In this document: positions 35,198 to 45,619 of the stretch, in pieces
Layout of the letters: each line of letters starts with the position of its first letter
Position numbering within the stretch: position 1 is the stretch's first letter
Source of the DNA: Amaranthus tricolor
Taxonomy: Eukaryota; Streptophyta; Magnoliopsida; Caryophyllales; Amaranthaceae
NCBI RefSeq assembly: GCF_026212465.1
Contig: NC_080051.1
Span: 23,353,727 to 23,417,726 of the forward strand
Direction of reading: 5' to 3'
Length of the DNA: 64,000 bases
Notes under the pieces: generated by a model
Database searches by the model: none
Told to the model about the DNA's origin: nothing
What the model saw: the letters and a program-made list of their open reading frames with translations, nothing else
Made by a program: the position numbers and the translations under genes

Positions 35198-36391
35198 TAT
35201 ATTATATATATCAAATTTATCTTTTATTTTATTATTTAATTTTTAAAATATATTATTATTCTTTTGGGCATTTTTAGCTTTGATCTTTTAACCAATATCA
35301 TAACAATGATGCATGTTTTTGGTACTAGTCCTAGTTGTATCAAAGATGATCAGTACTTCAATAGGAGTACACATCATTTAGAAAGATTTCTCAAATGAAT
35401 TCAGAATCAATATATTTTCAAAAATCTATTAAAGTTTAAAAAAGCTAATGCTTCAATTATTTAATCGAAATCTTCTACTTCACATAAATTTTAAGTTTCC
35501 AAATACAACGTAATTGAAATTTAGTCCCCAACATATTTTTTTGAGACAAATAATCACAGCATTTTAATTGTTACGATGAAAATTCCTTTCAAAACTTATG
35601 TAAAGAAAAGGTGAACAAAGTTGTAGTTATGTGCACCAGTTTCAAATGATACAAACACAATCTTTAAAAATCGTTTAAATTGAAAGTAAATATTTAAGAG
35701 AAAAAAAAAATCAAATTAATATTAATGAAATAATTGTGGCAGATGTAGAATAAAAAAAAATAAAAGAGTTTCTCTCATTTAAGGTAAAGAATTCTCTCAC
35801 CCTTTTATTATACCGCAAAATAAAGAAAACTAAATGCTATTTTCTTCATTTTTCATCACCTTATAATCAATTTTTCCGTCTCTCTAACAATTAAATTTTT
35901 TTAATCATCTATCTAACTAACTTTGTTTATCTAATTTAACTTTTATTCATTAAGTATTATCCTCAATCCAAGCGATTCCTTAGGCTAATATAGTACTCTA
36001 TCATTTTAAATATTTCATATATGTTTAGCTAATTTTAAATATAATTTTAATACTTCTAAAACTTGAAAAAAAAAAGTCTACAATAATATTGAGTAGCCAA
36101 ATCACCAAATGGCCAATATTCACAAATTTGAGAAAGTGCTGTCAGCTGTGTAAGTCATGTAATATAATCTCGAAAATACCTTAATTCTCTATTTAGTTCA
36201 ATTAGTACATTTCCAAATAAAAAAATAAAGGAAAGCATTTTTAGCCTCTAAATCTAACGTGCCACAATTTTTATGAACCACATAGTTACAAATTCCTGTC
36301 CTAGTCATCATTTCATAGTTCATACTAGTGGAATTGCACTATATAGGAGTATTTCTTTTCGTTAGATTTTTCTTTTTTTTTACATTTGAAC

Positions 36392-37177
36392 TTACGATTC
36401 GGCAATTTCAGCACTCAGTGACTCAGCCCATCCTTCCTCGTGATCTTCACGTGAACACCTACGTTTAATCACACGCGATAGTTTAGCCTCCGTGGCTAAA
36501 ATGAGCTTAGCTGGCACTCCAGATATCTTCTCTACCTTCTTCAGATCTTCACATGTAGACAAACTATGGGCCCCACAATTTTGACAACAAATCCAAAAAG
36601 ATGCTGCTAACAATACACGAAAGGGTAAAATCGTAATTTTTCGTAAACAACCACTCATTATTTCAACCGCTATGCTCACTACTTTTCCGATCTCTCTCTC
36701 TTCCCTGAAACCGATTCTCCTGCACCAGTTTACAAGAATACCCTCAACTTTCAAATCTACCACCACAGTTCCTTTCTCTCTCTTCCGTACAGTCTCTCCG
36801 GCAACTTTCCTCTTCTGTGAGGACGTCGATTCGATCTCCTCAACAGCCGCTTCACCGGTGCTTGAAACGCAAGAAGAACAAGACGACGATCTGTCATCAT
36901 CATAATCATCATCAACATCAATAACATCACCACCGTTATCAGGACAGCAGTTACGGCAGAAGAAAGACGTCGATGGAGAGATTACAGCGCCGGAGACATG
37001 ATTAACATCGATTTTATGACAAGTAGGACAAATAATCGAGCGAAGATGACGAGCAACGAGGAAATTAGCACAGTGAACTTTGGAATCACAACTATAACAA
37101 AGAAAAGCATTATCAGAATGACAATAAAGAGAAGCTTGTAGGTTACAAAGCTCACAATTTCTGCAGATTTCCTCCAT
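36392..37177 (-). CDS. BBX32-like single B-box zinc finger protein
   Basis: Transcriptional co-regulator family; BBX32 in Arabidopsis modulates light signalling through other B-box proteins and HY5. Single exon, 261 aa. The B-box occupies residues 8-44 with all ligands present: C8, C11, C19, D22, C27, C30, D31, H35, H44 (CELC ... YCHSD ... LCYSCDSK ... ARH). A partial second cysteine cluster follows (CPTC near 51 and CRNC near 75), too degenerate for a second B-box. Then comes an acidic Asp/Ser-rich linker (DVDDDYDDD) and a conserved C-terminal domain (LVNWCRRIGF, LLAASFWICCQNCG, DLKKVEKISGVPAKLI, EEGWAESL) that matches BBX32 from memory. No CCT domain and no DNA-binding domain, so it should act through partners. 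Confidence 0.9.
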   Translation of the reverse strand: MEEICRNCELCNLQASLYCHSDNAFLCYSCDSKVHCANFLVARHLRSIICPTCHKIDVNHVSGAVISPSTSFFCRNCCPDNGGDVIDVDDDYDDDRSSSCSSCVSSTGEAAVEEIESTSSQKRKVAGETVRKREKGTVVVDLKVEGILVNWCRRIGFREEREIGKVVSIAVEIMSGCLRKITILPFRVLLAASFWICCQNCGAHSLSTCEDLKKVEKISGVPAKLILATEAKLSRVIKRRCSREDHEEGWAESLSAEIAES

Positions 37178-37450
37178 TAAATTCGAATTCCGAAAGCAAA
37201 ATGAAATTAAAGTTTGAAAAATATTGTTAGAGAAGGGAGAGATGTGGAGAAGAATATATGCAAGAGGGGATCGGAATGGAGCAATATAGGGGGAGGTTTT
37301 GATATGGAGAGAGAGAAAGAAAGAATCTTTAAAAAAAAGGACACGAGGCTGAGGGTTTTAAGGAATGAGTGGTGGAAAATTAAATGGAGAAGGGAAAAAT
37401 AAATAAATAAAAAAAAAAAAAAAGGAGAAAGAATCGAAGTAAATTTTGAA
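37178..37450 (-). promoter_or_regulatory. Pyrimidine-rich leader/upstream region of the BBX32-like gene
   Basis: On the coding (minus) strand the 270 bp upstream of the ATG are CT-rich (TCTCTCTCC-type runs, 37240-37330), a pattern common near plant transcription starts. No convincing TATA box seen. Confidence 0.4.
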
Positions 37451-37724
37451 TGAAGGAATGATAAAAGGAAAGGAAGAGAGGTGTGAAGTAGTAGTAGTCT
37501 TTCTTTGTATCCACAAGAATAATTTTATGTTTTTTTGTTTTTCTTTTTGTTTATTTTTGGAAATTATGGCCACAGATATTTGGTTTCCCTTAAAATACTC
37601 AATTCAGTTGTGGGAATTTCATCAAAAGAAGGAAATGTTTTGTTCGTTGGCTCTATCTATTACCGTTCTACGTCCAGGCTAGTGCCTGCCACTTGCCATG
37701 TAACGTAGATTTCTAACCAGTAAC

Positions 37725-38639
37725 TCTTAAAATAATATATTTTGATTATTAGAATATTTTGTGAAAACGTTTGCCAAAATCGATACGATGCTAAGAACAA
37801 TACAAACAACAATGAACAAAACAACGTTTGACAATGTAAGCTAATTAAAAGGACACAAGGATTTAAGGAGGTTCACCCAATGATGGCTACGTCCTCCGTG
37901 GTGTGTAGTTTCTGTTTATATTATATCAAGAATGAGTATAAACAACACTTCTCAAAGAAGAATTACAATTGAGTAAGTGATAAAACAAAAGGCTATGTGT
38001 TTGGCTTAGGGGTTGTGTTTGATGTGTGAGTATGAGAGCCCTATATATAGTACTAGATACTAGAATATCAATAGCTCACTTGAATACATAGCTAATATTG
38101 AGTAATGAATAAAATGAAATAACTCTAAAAACTTGAAAGGTCGAAAATCAGCATCCCATGCATATCAGAAGATCCGCTCGACCAAAATAGGGAGCTCGCT
38201 CAGTCGAGCGGCTCGGTCGAGCGAGAATCAGCAGCATTCTGTCTGACCGCTCGACCTACCAAAATGACTCGCTCGGTCGAGCGACCTTTCTGATCCTTCT
38301 GTCAGAATTCTGATCGAGCTACCATAAATCAAGTCCCTTCTTCTTCTTCATTAATCTTCATTAACACCCATAATTCATCATGAATACTCACCACATAATT
38401 ACATCCATTTACATTCCACAAACCAAGAGTCACACACATGATTACACACATTAACTTGTGCACTCAAGTCACACATACCATTCATAACATTTTGTATAAT
38501 TAATAATTTTTATTATTTTGTATAATTAATATGATTGTGTAGAATATTAGGTAAATATTTAGTTTCTTAAAGTATAGCTTGTATTATTGTATATATGATC
38601 ATTACTCCTAATGAGAAAGGCAACCAAATCATTCTTTTA
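37725..38639 (+). repeat. 5' LTR of the Copia element (interrupted)
   Basis: Removing the solo LTR and its extra TTTTG leaves 182 bp, 26 bp longer than the 3' LTR. The surplus is exactly one duplicated AT-rich block (38495-38520, from TATAATTAATAA to ATTTTG). Terminal TG and CA have decayed to TC and TA. Confidence 0.85.
37762..38489 (-). repeat. Solo LTR nested in the Copia 5' LTR
   Basis: 728 bp starting TGAAAACG and ending ATAACA on the plus strand, flanked by perfect TTTTG duplications (37757-37761 and 38490-38494). On the minus strand it reads TGTTATGAATGG, a CG-rich U3 with repeated GCTCGACCGAGCG-type motifs (38170-38285), a TATA-like CTATATATAGG, and an R/U5 with GAGGACGTAGCCATCATTG. 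No internal region, so LTR-LTR recombination removed it. Confidence 0.9.
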
Positions 38640-38722
38640 AGGTATTATTTGCCTAGGTTTCTTGCTTCCCACTTCTCTCGCCTCCACCACTCTTGCCGCC
38701 ACCTCTCCTTGTTGCTCTCTCC

Positions 38723-39370
38723 ATGGCCTCTCCCACAAAAATTCATCCTGCCACTTTGGTTACTAACATTAAAACAAACCTGTCTATCCAACTTGATGAA
38801 GATGGCTCCAATTTTCATACTTGGATCACTTTATTCAAGCTTCATTGTAGAGCTCACCTTGTGGATTCTCATATTCTTCCCGATGACTCCTCTAAAGCTT
38901 TAGTTTCTAAAGATTTCGAATGGCAACGTCTTGATGACATTGTTCGCACATGGATTTATGGCTCTATTAGTCTCTTTCAATCCATAGTTCGTCCCGATGA
39001 TTGTGCCTTTCATGCTTGGAATCGTCTTGAGAACAATTTTCAAAATAATAAGACCTCTCGAATTCTTCATCTTGAGTTTCAATTTAATGACATTTCTCTC
39101 TCAAATTTTCCCAATGTGAAATCTTATTGCAATGAGCTTGAAACTATTGCTACTTCTCTTACTAATCTTGGCACTTCCATCACCGATAATCGATTGGCTC
39201 TCCAAGTTCTTCATGGCTTGACTTCGGAATACAAAATTTTGCGGTCTTTGGTTCAACATATGAATCCCATTCCCTCTTTTAATACTCTTCGTTCTATGTT
39301 AGAATTGGAAGAGCGCTCCAACCATAAACACAATTCTCCCGCTCAAGATTCGGCCCTTATTACCACAAAC
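38723..39370 (+). pseudogene. Copia gag fragment
   Basis: Reads MASPTKIHPATLVTNIKTNL, then the gag core (FHTWITLFKLHCRAH, HAWNRLENNFQNNKT, SYCNELETIATSL, VLHGLTSEYKILRSL). The frame is open to 39400, but gag homology stops near 39360, where the sequence jumps to reverse transcriptase ([15 protein letters not shown]). This marks the deletion junction. Confidence 0.85.
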
Positions 39371-40593
39371 ATAAGAATGCTTTCGTTCATGGTCACTTGA
39401 CTGAGACTGTGTACATGCATCAGCCTCTGGGTTTTCGTGATCCTACTCGTTCTGATCATGTTTGTCTTCTTCGTAAATCTCTTTATGGTCTCAAATAGGC
39501 TCCTCGTGCTTGGTACCACCGGTTTGCCACCTTTACGACTACTATTGGTTTTTCTAACAACATCTCTGATAATTCTCTTTTTGTTTACTGTCATGGTTCT
39601 GATATTGCTTATCTGCTGTTATATGTGGATGATATTATTCTTACGGCTTCTTCTGATTTACTCCGTGAGTCTCTAATGTCCAAACTTAGCTCTGAGTTTG
39701 CTATGAAGGATTTAGGTCCTCTTAATTATTTTTTGGTTATTGCTGTTAATCGTACATCTACGGGCCTCTTTCTTTCTCAACAGCGTTATGCTTATGAAAT
39801 TCTTGAAAAGGCTGGCATGTCTCAATGTAAACCTGTTGCTACTCCTGTTGCTACCTCCGGCAAACTTTACGCTAATGCTGGTTCTTCTTGTGATGATCCT
39901 ACATTGTATCGTAGTCTGGCTGGTGCTTTGCAATATCTTACTTTCACCCGCCCAGATATTTTATATGCTGTTCAGCAGGTTTGCCTTTATATGCATGATC
40001 CTCGAATTGAACATATGGCTGCTATTCACCGCATTCTTCGCTATGTCAAAGGTACTATTCACTATGGTCTGCAGTTGTATCGTTCTAATCTTTCGACTCT
40101 TTTGTCCTATACCGATGCTGATTGGGGTGGCTGTCCTAACACTCGCCGCTCTACTTCTGGTTACTGTGTTATTCTATGTGATAATTTAATTTCTTGGTCC
40201 GCTAAACGACAGCCTACTGTTTTCAAATCTAGTGGTGAGGCTAAATATCGTGGTGTTGCTAATGCTGTTTCTGAAACTTGTTGGATTCGCAATTTATTTC
40301 TTGAGCTTCACTGTCCTATTACTACAGCTACTCTTGTCTATTGTGACAATGTTAGTGCCGTCTATTTGGCTGGTAGTCCAACGCATCACCAGCGCACTAA
40401 ACATATTGAGATCGACATTCACTTTGTTCGTGAAAAAGTTAAACATGGTGATGTTCGGGTGCTTCATGTTCCAACTCCTTATCAAATTGCTGACATTTTC
40501 ACCAAAGGTCTTGCTCAAGTATTATTTGATGATTTTCGTTCAAGTCTCAGCGTCTGTCAACCTGCCGATTCGACTGGGGGGGTGTTAGAATAA
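39370..40593 (+). pseudogene. Copia reverse transcriptase/RNase H
   Basis: Begins out of the gag frame with [14 protein letters not shown]. An in-frame TAG replaces Gln in SLYGLK-APRAW (near 39497). Then a long open part from 39625: YVDDIIL active site (intact), DLGPLNYFLVIAV, QYLTFTRPDILYAV, RNase H TDADWGGC and YCDNVSAVYL, and the C-terminal QIADIFTKGL. The catalytic motifs are preserved better than in the element at 3.5 kb. Confidence 0.88.
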
Positions 40594-40738
40594 TATCTTT
40601 TGATTACTAGAATATTTTGTATAATCAATATGATTGTGTAGAATATTAGGTAAATATTTAGTTTCCTAAAGTATAGCTTGTATTATTGTATATATGATCA
40701 TTACTCCTAATGAGAAAGGCAACCAAATCATTCTTTCA
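40583..40738 (+). repeat. 3' LTR of the Copia element
   Basis: 156 bp from TGTTAGAATAATATC to ATTCTTTCA, preceded by a G-rich polypurine tract and followed by the target duplication GTAAC. Confidence 0.9.
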
Positions 40739-40744
40739 GTAACT

Positions 40745-41022
40745 ACTCCCTAAATCAAGGAATCAAGGATGTTCATGGAATTAAATTTTTTTCTTTTAAA
40801 TGTCTTATTTGTTTTTTACAAGTAAATTAATATACTAATTTAATTTTTAATATTTTTTAATTATACATAATTAAAAATTGTAAAAAAATAAATATTAATA
40901 CAATTTATGTTGAAATGAATCAAAAAAGATTTCATTTGGCTATGTTTTAATTTATAAATTAAGAGTAATTGATAAAATAATACTCAAAAAGCAAATGGAC
41001 GTTTAAAAAGAAACGAATGGAG
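40745..41022. mobile_element. GATCTTGTTTGATTCG-family MITE beside the Copia 3' LTR
   Basis: Begins TACTCCCTAAATC and ends ACGAATGGAGTAG; core GAATCAAAAAAGATTTCA and CTATGTTTTAATTTATAAAT (reverse orientation). It abuts the Copia target duplication. Confidence 0.55.
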
Positions 41023-41089
41023 TAGAAACTTTTAGACAGTGAATATATATTATTTTATTGAATCATAAATTTGATGGCAAAAAGTTGAG

Positions 41090-41400
41090 ACATAAACATT
41101 TGAGAAAAATATTAAAATAGAATTAGTGAAAAAAAATATGAGGACCACAACTAATAAAAAAGTATTTTTATAAAGTTAAGCGGAAAACATGTGAGGACCA
41201 TAAGAAATACTTCAATGTTAAATGAAATTTGTGGAAAATATGTAGGGATTATAAATATTATTAAAATACTCCGTTTAAAATGAGGATAAACAATGCTATT
41301 TTTGTCCAAATTTGTGATATAAATAGAAACTTTTTTTAGGGGAACAACAAATAAAACATCAAAAATGGAAAATGGGAAATTCTATAAGGATTGAAGGGAT
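41090..41400. repeat. CTCCGTTTCTTAATGAAG repeat relative
   Basis: Contains AGGACCACAACTAATAAAAA, GGAAAACATGTGAGGACCAT and GATATAAATAGAAAC, shared with 18100-18480. Confidence 0.5.
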
Positions 41401-43469
41401 TGTATTACTGATAATGTGTACGAAATATAAATAAGATTTTGTTTGAATCGTCTAATATCATATTTTCATGATATTAACTTTTATAATTTAATTTTAGTCA
41501 TACATAATTCATTATATAAATGATAAAAAAACCGCATTGAATTACGTAAAAAGTTAGACGTAACAAGTATAATAGAACGGAGAAAGTGAGTTTACAACTA
41601 TTAAAAAAAGAATTGCTAGCTAACAAAATATAATTGTTATTCTTAAACCCTTAATGTAATCAACTTTTTTTTACTATGATTAAACTGAAACGAAAAGGCC
41701 TAACTCATTACGAGAGTAATTCAATTTGTGAATATGTGGTGGATTTTTCGCAAAGTCAAGAAATATAGAAATTTATGTTTTAAAAAAAAGGACATAAATT
41801 TAAGAATACTAGTAAGAAAGTGCATAAGAAAATAATCATCCAAGTGTGTGATGATAGTGCATGCATAAAGATGTATAGCTAAAATTTGACTCCCCTTAGG
41901 GGGGAAGAAATTCAACCACCCAAAGATATTGAATTTGGTAGTGTAGAATTTGTGATGGAATATGACCATATAAAATGTATAATTGAATTAATGATCACCA
42001 TAGCTACAAGTTCACTATTAAAGTAAGAAGGCCTAGCCATAGAAAAAACCTCAAAAATATGTACTCCTAGCTAGTCTCCTAACATGTGATGTTCAATAAT
42101 GACTTAATGTATCATCCCTAAGACTAAAACGTAGCCGTACATGGGCATGTCATGGTCATTGAATTGCCAACGCGTCAACTATTTTGGACACACACAAACA
42201 AGCCAAGAGTTTTGTAAGTTTCACTCTTACTTCTCCTATCTGAGTGATACGTAACATTATCGTTAAAATTTTATATTTATTATGTATTTAAATTTTATGA
42301 TTAGATATGTCAAGCATGTGAAATTTTACGGATTTTATATTGCATTCATTTCGATTGGGAGAATATGACTATATGAGTATAAATTTAACGATAATAGTCT
42401 GAAGGGTGAATATAAATGTTAAAAGTTTATCCCTGTGTGCTTAAATAATGGATGAATGATGAGTGTGAGGACTTATCCGCCACATATTCACCCACTACGT
42501 ACATAGTAATTGTTATATTATATTTTATAGAATATTGTCTCATGATGATCTTAGATATGTACTCACAAGGGTATATTTGGGCGCTAAATTTTATTAATTA
42601 ATATTATCGCTGGTGCTGGATAAATGATGAGTATGTGAATTCTAAAGGGATATCAACGACAATATGCCTATTTTCCATCTTTCTATACTTAGAACATCAA
42701 CACTCAGGTGTTTTGTATATCCCATGAGCAAATTTCTAAAAAAAAATCTATTGATCTTGAATTCTTGATTGCAAATATGATGGGCAAAACTTGATCATGA
42801 GATGGGTGAATGAAAAAAAACCATCCAAGGGGTGAAAATTAGCCTCAAATTACCAAGTGAAGCTTGACCTTTAAAAGCTTGTCACATGACACATTGTCTT
42901 TTTATTTAATTTCAAATGATAATCCCGAATTATTATTAAAATGTCAATATATTCAAATAAATTTACCAAAATTCATAATTAATTATTTTCTTTAGAATGA
43001 CATCCATTTTAATATATTCCATCATAAAAAAATAGTGAAATTTGCAGAGATAAGTCAAATATTGATGGATATTTTGATTATAGGTGGTATAGAGATGATT
43101 TTTTTTAACCATAAGATGATAAAAAAAAATCGAGATGTGAATTTTAATGTATATTTCATCCACATTTAGTGACATTCTTATGTTCATTTATTATCCGTTA
43201 ATTTTATACCCATACAGAAGTATCTCCTAGTTAACATAAATGTAATGCAAAAAACTTGCGTAGTAGAAAAAAAAAAGAAGTCAAACTAGAGACATACTTC
43301 CATTGAAAATAACACACACAACACAACTGATAAAGCTATAATTATTCTTATGAAAACTATAGTTATTCTTATGAAAACTGTGTTTTAGTAGGAGAACTTC
43401 AATACAAAGAATTTATATAATTTGTCTTTTAAAATTGTATTAGTTAGACTATTCAATTTATAAATAAAG
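41400..43469. other. Gene-free stretch
   Basis: AT-rich; a diverged MITE core (TAAGATTTTGTTTGAATCG) near 41425 and a small CCCCTTAGGGG palindrome near 41892. ORFs 41721-41969 and 42963-43187 (minus) are not recognisable. Confidence 0.5.
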
Positions 43470-43789
43470 GAAAATTTGAATAAAATAAGCATGTATTCTA
43501 AAAATATTCTCAAACTAAGCATGGAAAAATGTATTTCCCAAAATAAACACCTTTAGGCATTCTTAAGGTATGAAGTTTGTTCGCTCTTAGTAACAACGGA
43601 CAATTACTAAAACTGAGTCAAAAAAGTCGGTTAAGCAAACGCCCACTCTTACTAACATGAGCGATTATGTTGACTTTTGCATGTGTAATGGTCCGCTGTT
43701 ACTAACAGTGGGCGATACCTAATCTAAATTTAGAGATTTACGTGTTTATATTGGAATGAAGTTTCTCCCTACCTATTTTGCAAATTTTC
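43470..43789. mobile_element. Palindrome-module foldback element 2
   Basis: Ends GAAAATTTGAATAAAATAAG and CTATTTTGCAAATTTTC are inverted. Three modules inside: TTCGCTCTTAGTAACAACGG, CCACTCTTACTAACATGAGC and GTCCGCTGTTACTAACAG-TG. No clear target duplication. 320 bp, no ORF. Confidence 0.65.
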
Positions 43790-44276
43790 TTTTTTGTATT
43801 TTTACTTATTGTGTTCAAAATTTTGTAAGTAAAGCACATCTTATAAGAGGACTATCTCATAAAATAATTATGATTAATAGGTTCCTTGCATTTTTGTAGT
43901 ACATTGCTTTTACTTGCTCTCCATACTCAACAAGATAGTGACTGACTCAAAACATAATTAGTAATCACACTTAATTGGGTCATTATTGGGCCCCCACAAC
44001 TAAACCTAACAAATCACATCATGACGTGGCAATATGATAGCGGACCGTTATGGACATCCAATCACATTTCACTTGAAAAAGCTACCCAGGGAATAACCAC
44101 ACATTACTGAAAGATTTCTAATTTGAGAAAAGACCGGATTAGTTAGACTTAGAGGATGGAATATTATTTTATGTCTTTAAATATCAACCACCATTTCTAT
44201 GACACGTGCTGAGCTTGTTCTATGCCTCAGCCTCACCTTGGTACTAGAAAAATAACCATTTTTGTAAAAATAAAAT

Positions 44277-44543
44277 TGTAACACCCAACTCGGACCGTCG
44301 GTGATTATTTGTGGAAACTGTGAACTGATTTCATAGACCAATATAAATTTTTTCAGCGCACTTTGGTCTCACTCATGCGCACATGAGAAAACTTCCCAAG
44401 AGGTCACCCATCTTAATATTGCTCCACACCAAACACAGTTAACTGTAGAGTTTTTAGCAAATGGGCTCCCGTGAAAAGAATATGCACCTTATTAATATGA
44501 GTAGTCTATTAATTATTTTTCAAGTTAAATTTGGGGTATCACA
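44277..44543 (-). repeat. Cassandra-type solo LTR carrying 5S rRNA-like sequence
   Basis: 267 bp, TGTAACACCC at the left and GGTATCACA at the right (plus strand), flanked by perfect AAAAT duplications (44272-44276 and 44544-44548). On the minus strand the middle closely follows plant 5S rRNA: ACTCTACAGTTAACTGTG (box A region), AAGATGGGTGACCTCTTGGG (box C), then AAGTTTTCTCATGTGCGC. Cassandra elements are the known TRIM class with 5S in their LTRs. Only one LTR remains. Confidence 0.88.
44373..44478 (-). ncRNA. 5S rRNA-like segment with pol III box A and box C
   Basis: Embedded in the Cassandra LTR. Box C (GATGGGTGACCTCTTGGGAAG) differs from the plant gene I remember by about one base. Box A and the 5' third have diverged more, and the first part of a true 5S gene is absent. 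Not a functional ribosomal gene. Confidence 0.7.
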
Positions 44544-44606
44544 AAAATATGTGACAATTTTAAGAGGAAATATTATGAAATAACAACTAAGTTAAGGTAT
44601 AAAGAC

Positions 44607-44876
44607 TGTCAATGAACCAATTCAATCAAAAGCTTAAAATGATGGTTTAGGCCCCAGGATATGTTATATACTCTAACATGTCCCCTCACACGAAAGCCCA
44701 TTAAGCTAGAAGTCTGATGCGCATAAGCGCCGAATATTCCAATTTAAATGAGGGTTGATTGAGATTCGAACCCATAAACTCTTGTCACATTGGCTTCTGA
44801 TACCATGTCAATGAACCAATTCAACCAAAAGCTTAAGCTGATGGTTAAGGCTTAGGATATGTTATATACTCTAACA
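44607..44876 (-). mobile_element. Complete TRIM retrotransposon
   Basis: Terminal direct repeats 44607-44678 and 44806-44876 (71-72 bp, TGTCAATGAACC to TCTAACA) with perfect AAGAC duplications at 44602-44606 and 44877-44881. On the minus strand the first repeat is followed at once by TGGTATCAGAAGCC, a tRNA-Met primer site, and the second is preceded by the purine tract GTGTGAGGGGACA. No coding capacity. Total 270 bp. A second, older copy lies at 51665-51939. Confidence 0.9.
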
Positions 44877-44910
44877 AAGACCACATCCAAGAACAATGGT
44901 AAGGACATTG

Positions 44911-45507
44911 TTGTTGAGAAATCTATAATGAAAATGCAATAAGGAAATAAAGCAATAAAGAAGACACACAAAATTTATGAGGTTCACTTAATATGAGCTA
45001 CGTCCTCGTGGTGATTAGCTTGTTTATATTAGAGAAAATCAACCGAGTTTTTTAAGAACTCTTACAATGGAGGAATTACACACAAAAAAAGCTAAAAAAA
45101 AGAGAGACTATGTGTTTGGTCTTAGGGTTAGAATCATCCTAGAGTGAGTGTATCACTACCTTATATAGCATGAGAGGCAAGACTAATGATTAGGGTAATA
45201 AAGCCCACGACACATAAATTTATAACGCCCGTAACAAAAAGTTGCAAACAGAGTAGACGCACCACTTGATGAAGTGATTATTCGGTACAGTGGCAGCTCG
45301 TTCGAGCACCTCATCAGGCCATTTACTGTTAAATGCCTCGTTCAAGGCACAAACCTTCCTATAACTGCCTTGTTCGAGCACATACAACAGCAACATATTC
45401 GTGCTCTTTTCTTTGCATTACCTCATTACACACATCTCCAAATGCACCCGTGCTCCAACAATCCAACATATATTATCAAGGTGCGTTTAAGTCACCAAAC
45501 TCCAACA
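44911..45507 (-). repeat. 3' LTR of a truncated Copia element
   Basis: On the minus strand it begins TGTTGGAGTTTGGTGAC after a purine tract AAGGTGAAGAT. U3 has repeated GCTCGAAC words, then TATA-like GCTATATAAGG, an R/U5 with GAGGACGTAGCTCATATTAAG, and an end near TCAACAACA. The outer boundary is approximate. ORFs on its plus strand (45274-45818) are shadows. Confidence 0.7.
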
Positions 45508-45619
45508 ATCTTCACCTTAACTTAAGTTCAACCAAATCATACATCCTTCTAAACACTCCATCCATTACACTACTAATCAATCAAATAACTAACATACTAC
45601 ATAATGCCCCAAAAGGACT

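Larger units (their letters stand above)
29574..36391. other. Gene-free region between the PNPOx-like and BBX32-like genes
   Basis: About 6.8 kb, very AT-rich. Begins with the shared upstream region of the minus-strand gene (29574-29830). Contains MITE copies, two long (AT)n arrays and a SINE, listed separately. Short ORFs in it have no recognisable content. Confidence 0.55.
37725..40738 (+). mobile_element. Copia element, internally deleted, with nested solo LTR
   Basis: The target duplication GTAAC is perfect at 37720-37724 and 40739-40743. The 5' LTR is 37725-37761 plus 38495-38639, split by a solo LTR. The 3' LTR is 40583-40738 (156 bp, TGTTAGAA to TTTCA). A primer-site-like GGTATTATTTGCC follows the 5' LTR, and the purine tract ACTGGGGGGG precedes the 3' LTR. 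Inside are a gag start and a reverse transcriptase/RNase H; gag end, zinc knuckle, protease and integrase are missing. Both LTRs kept their order, so the element could have been mobilised in trans before decay. Confidence 0.9.

Noticed and set aside
39740..40588. Leu/Val-rich ORFs resembling membrane proteins
   Set aside because: They are alternate frames of the Copia reverse transcriptase/RNase H.
44373..44478. Functional 5S rRNA gene
   Set aside because: The 5' third is diverged and the segment lies inside an LTR with its own target duplication; it is a Cassandra-type retroelement component.
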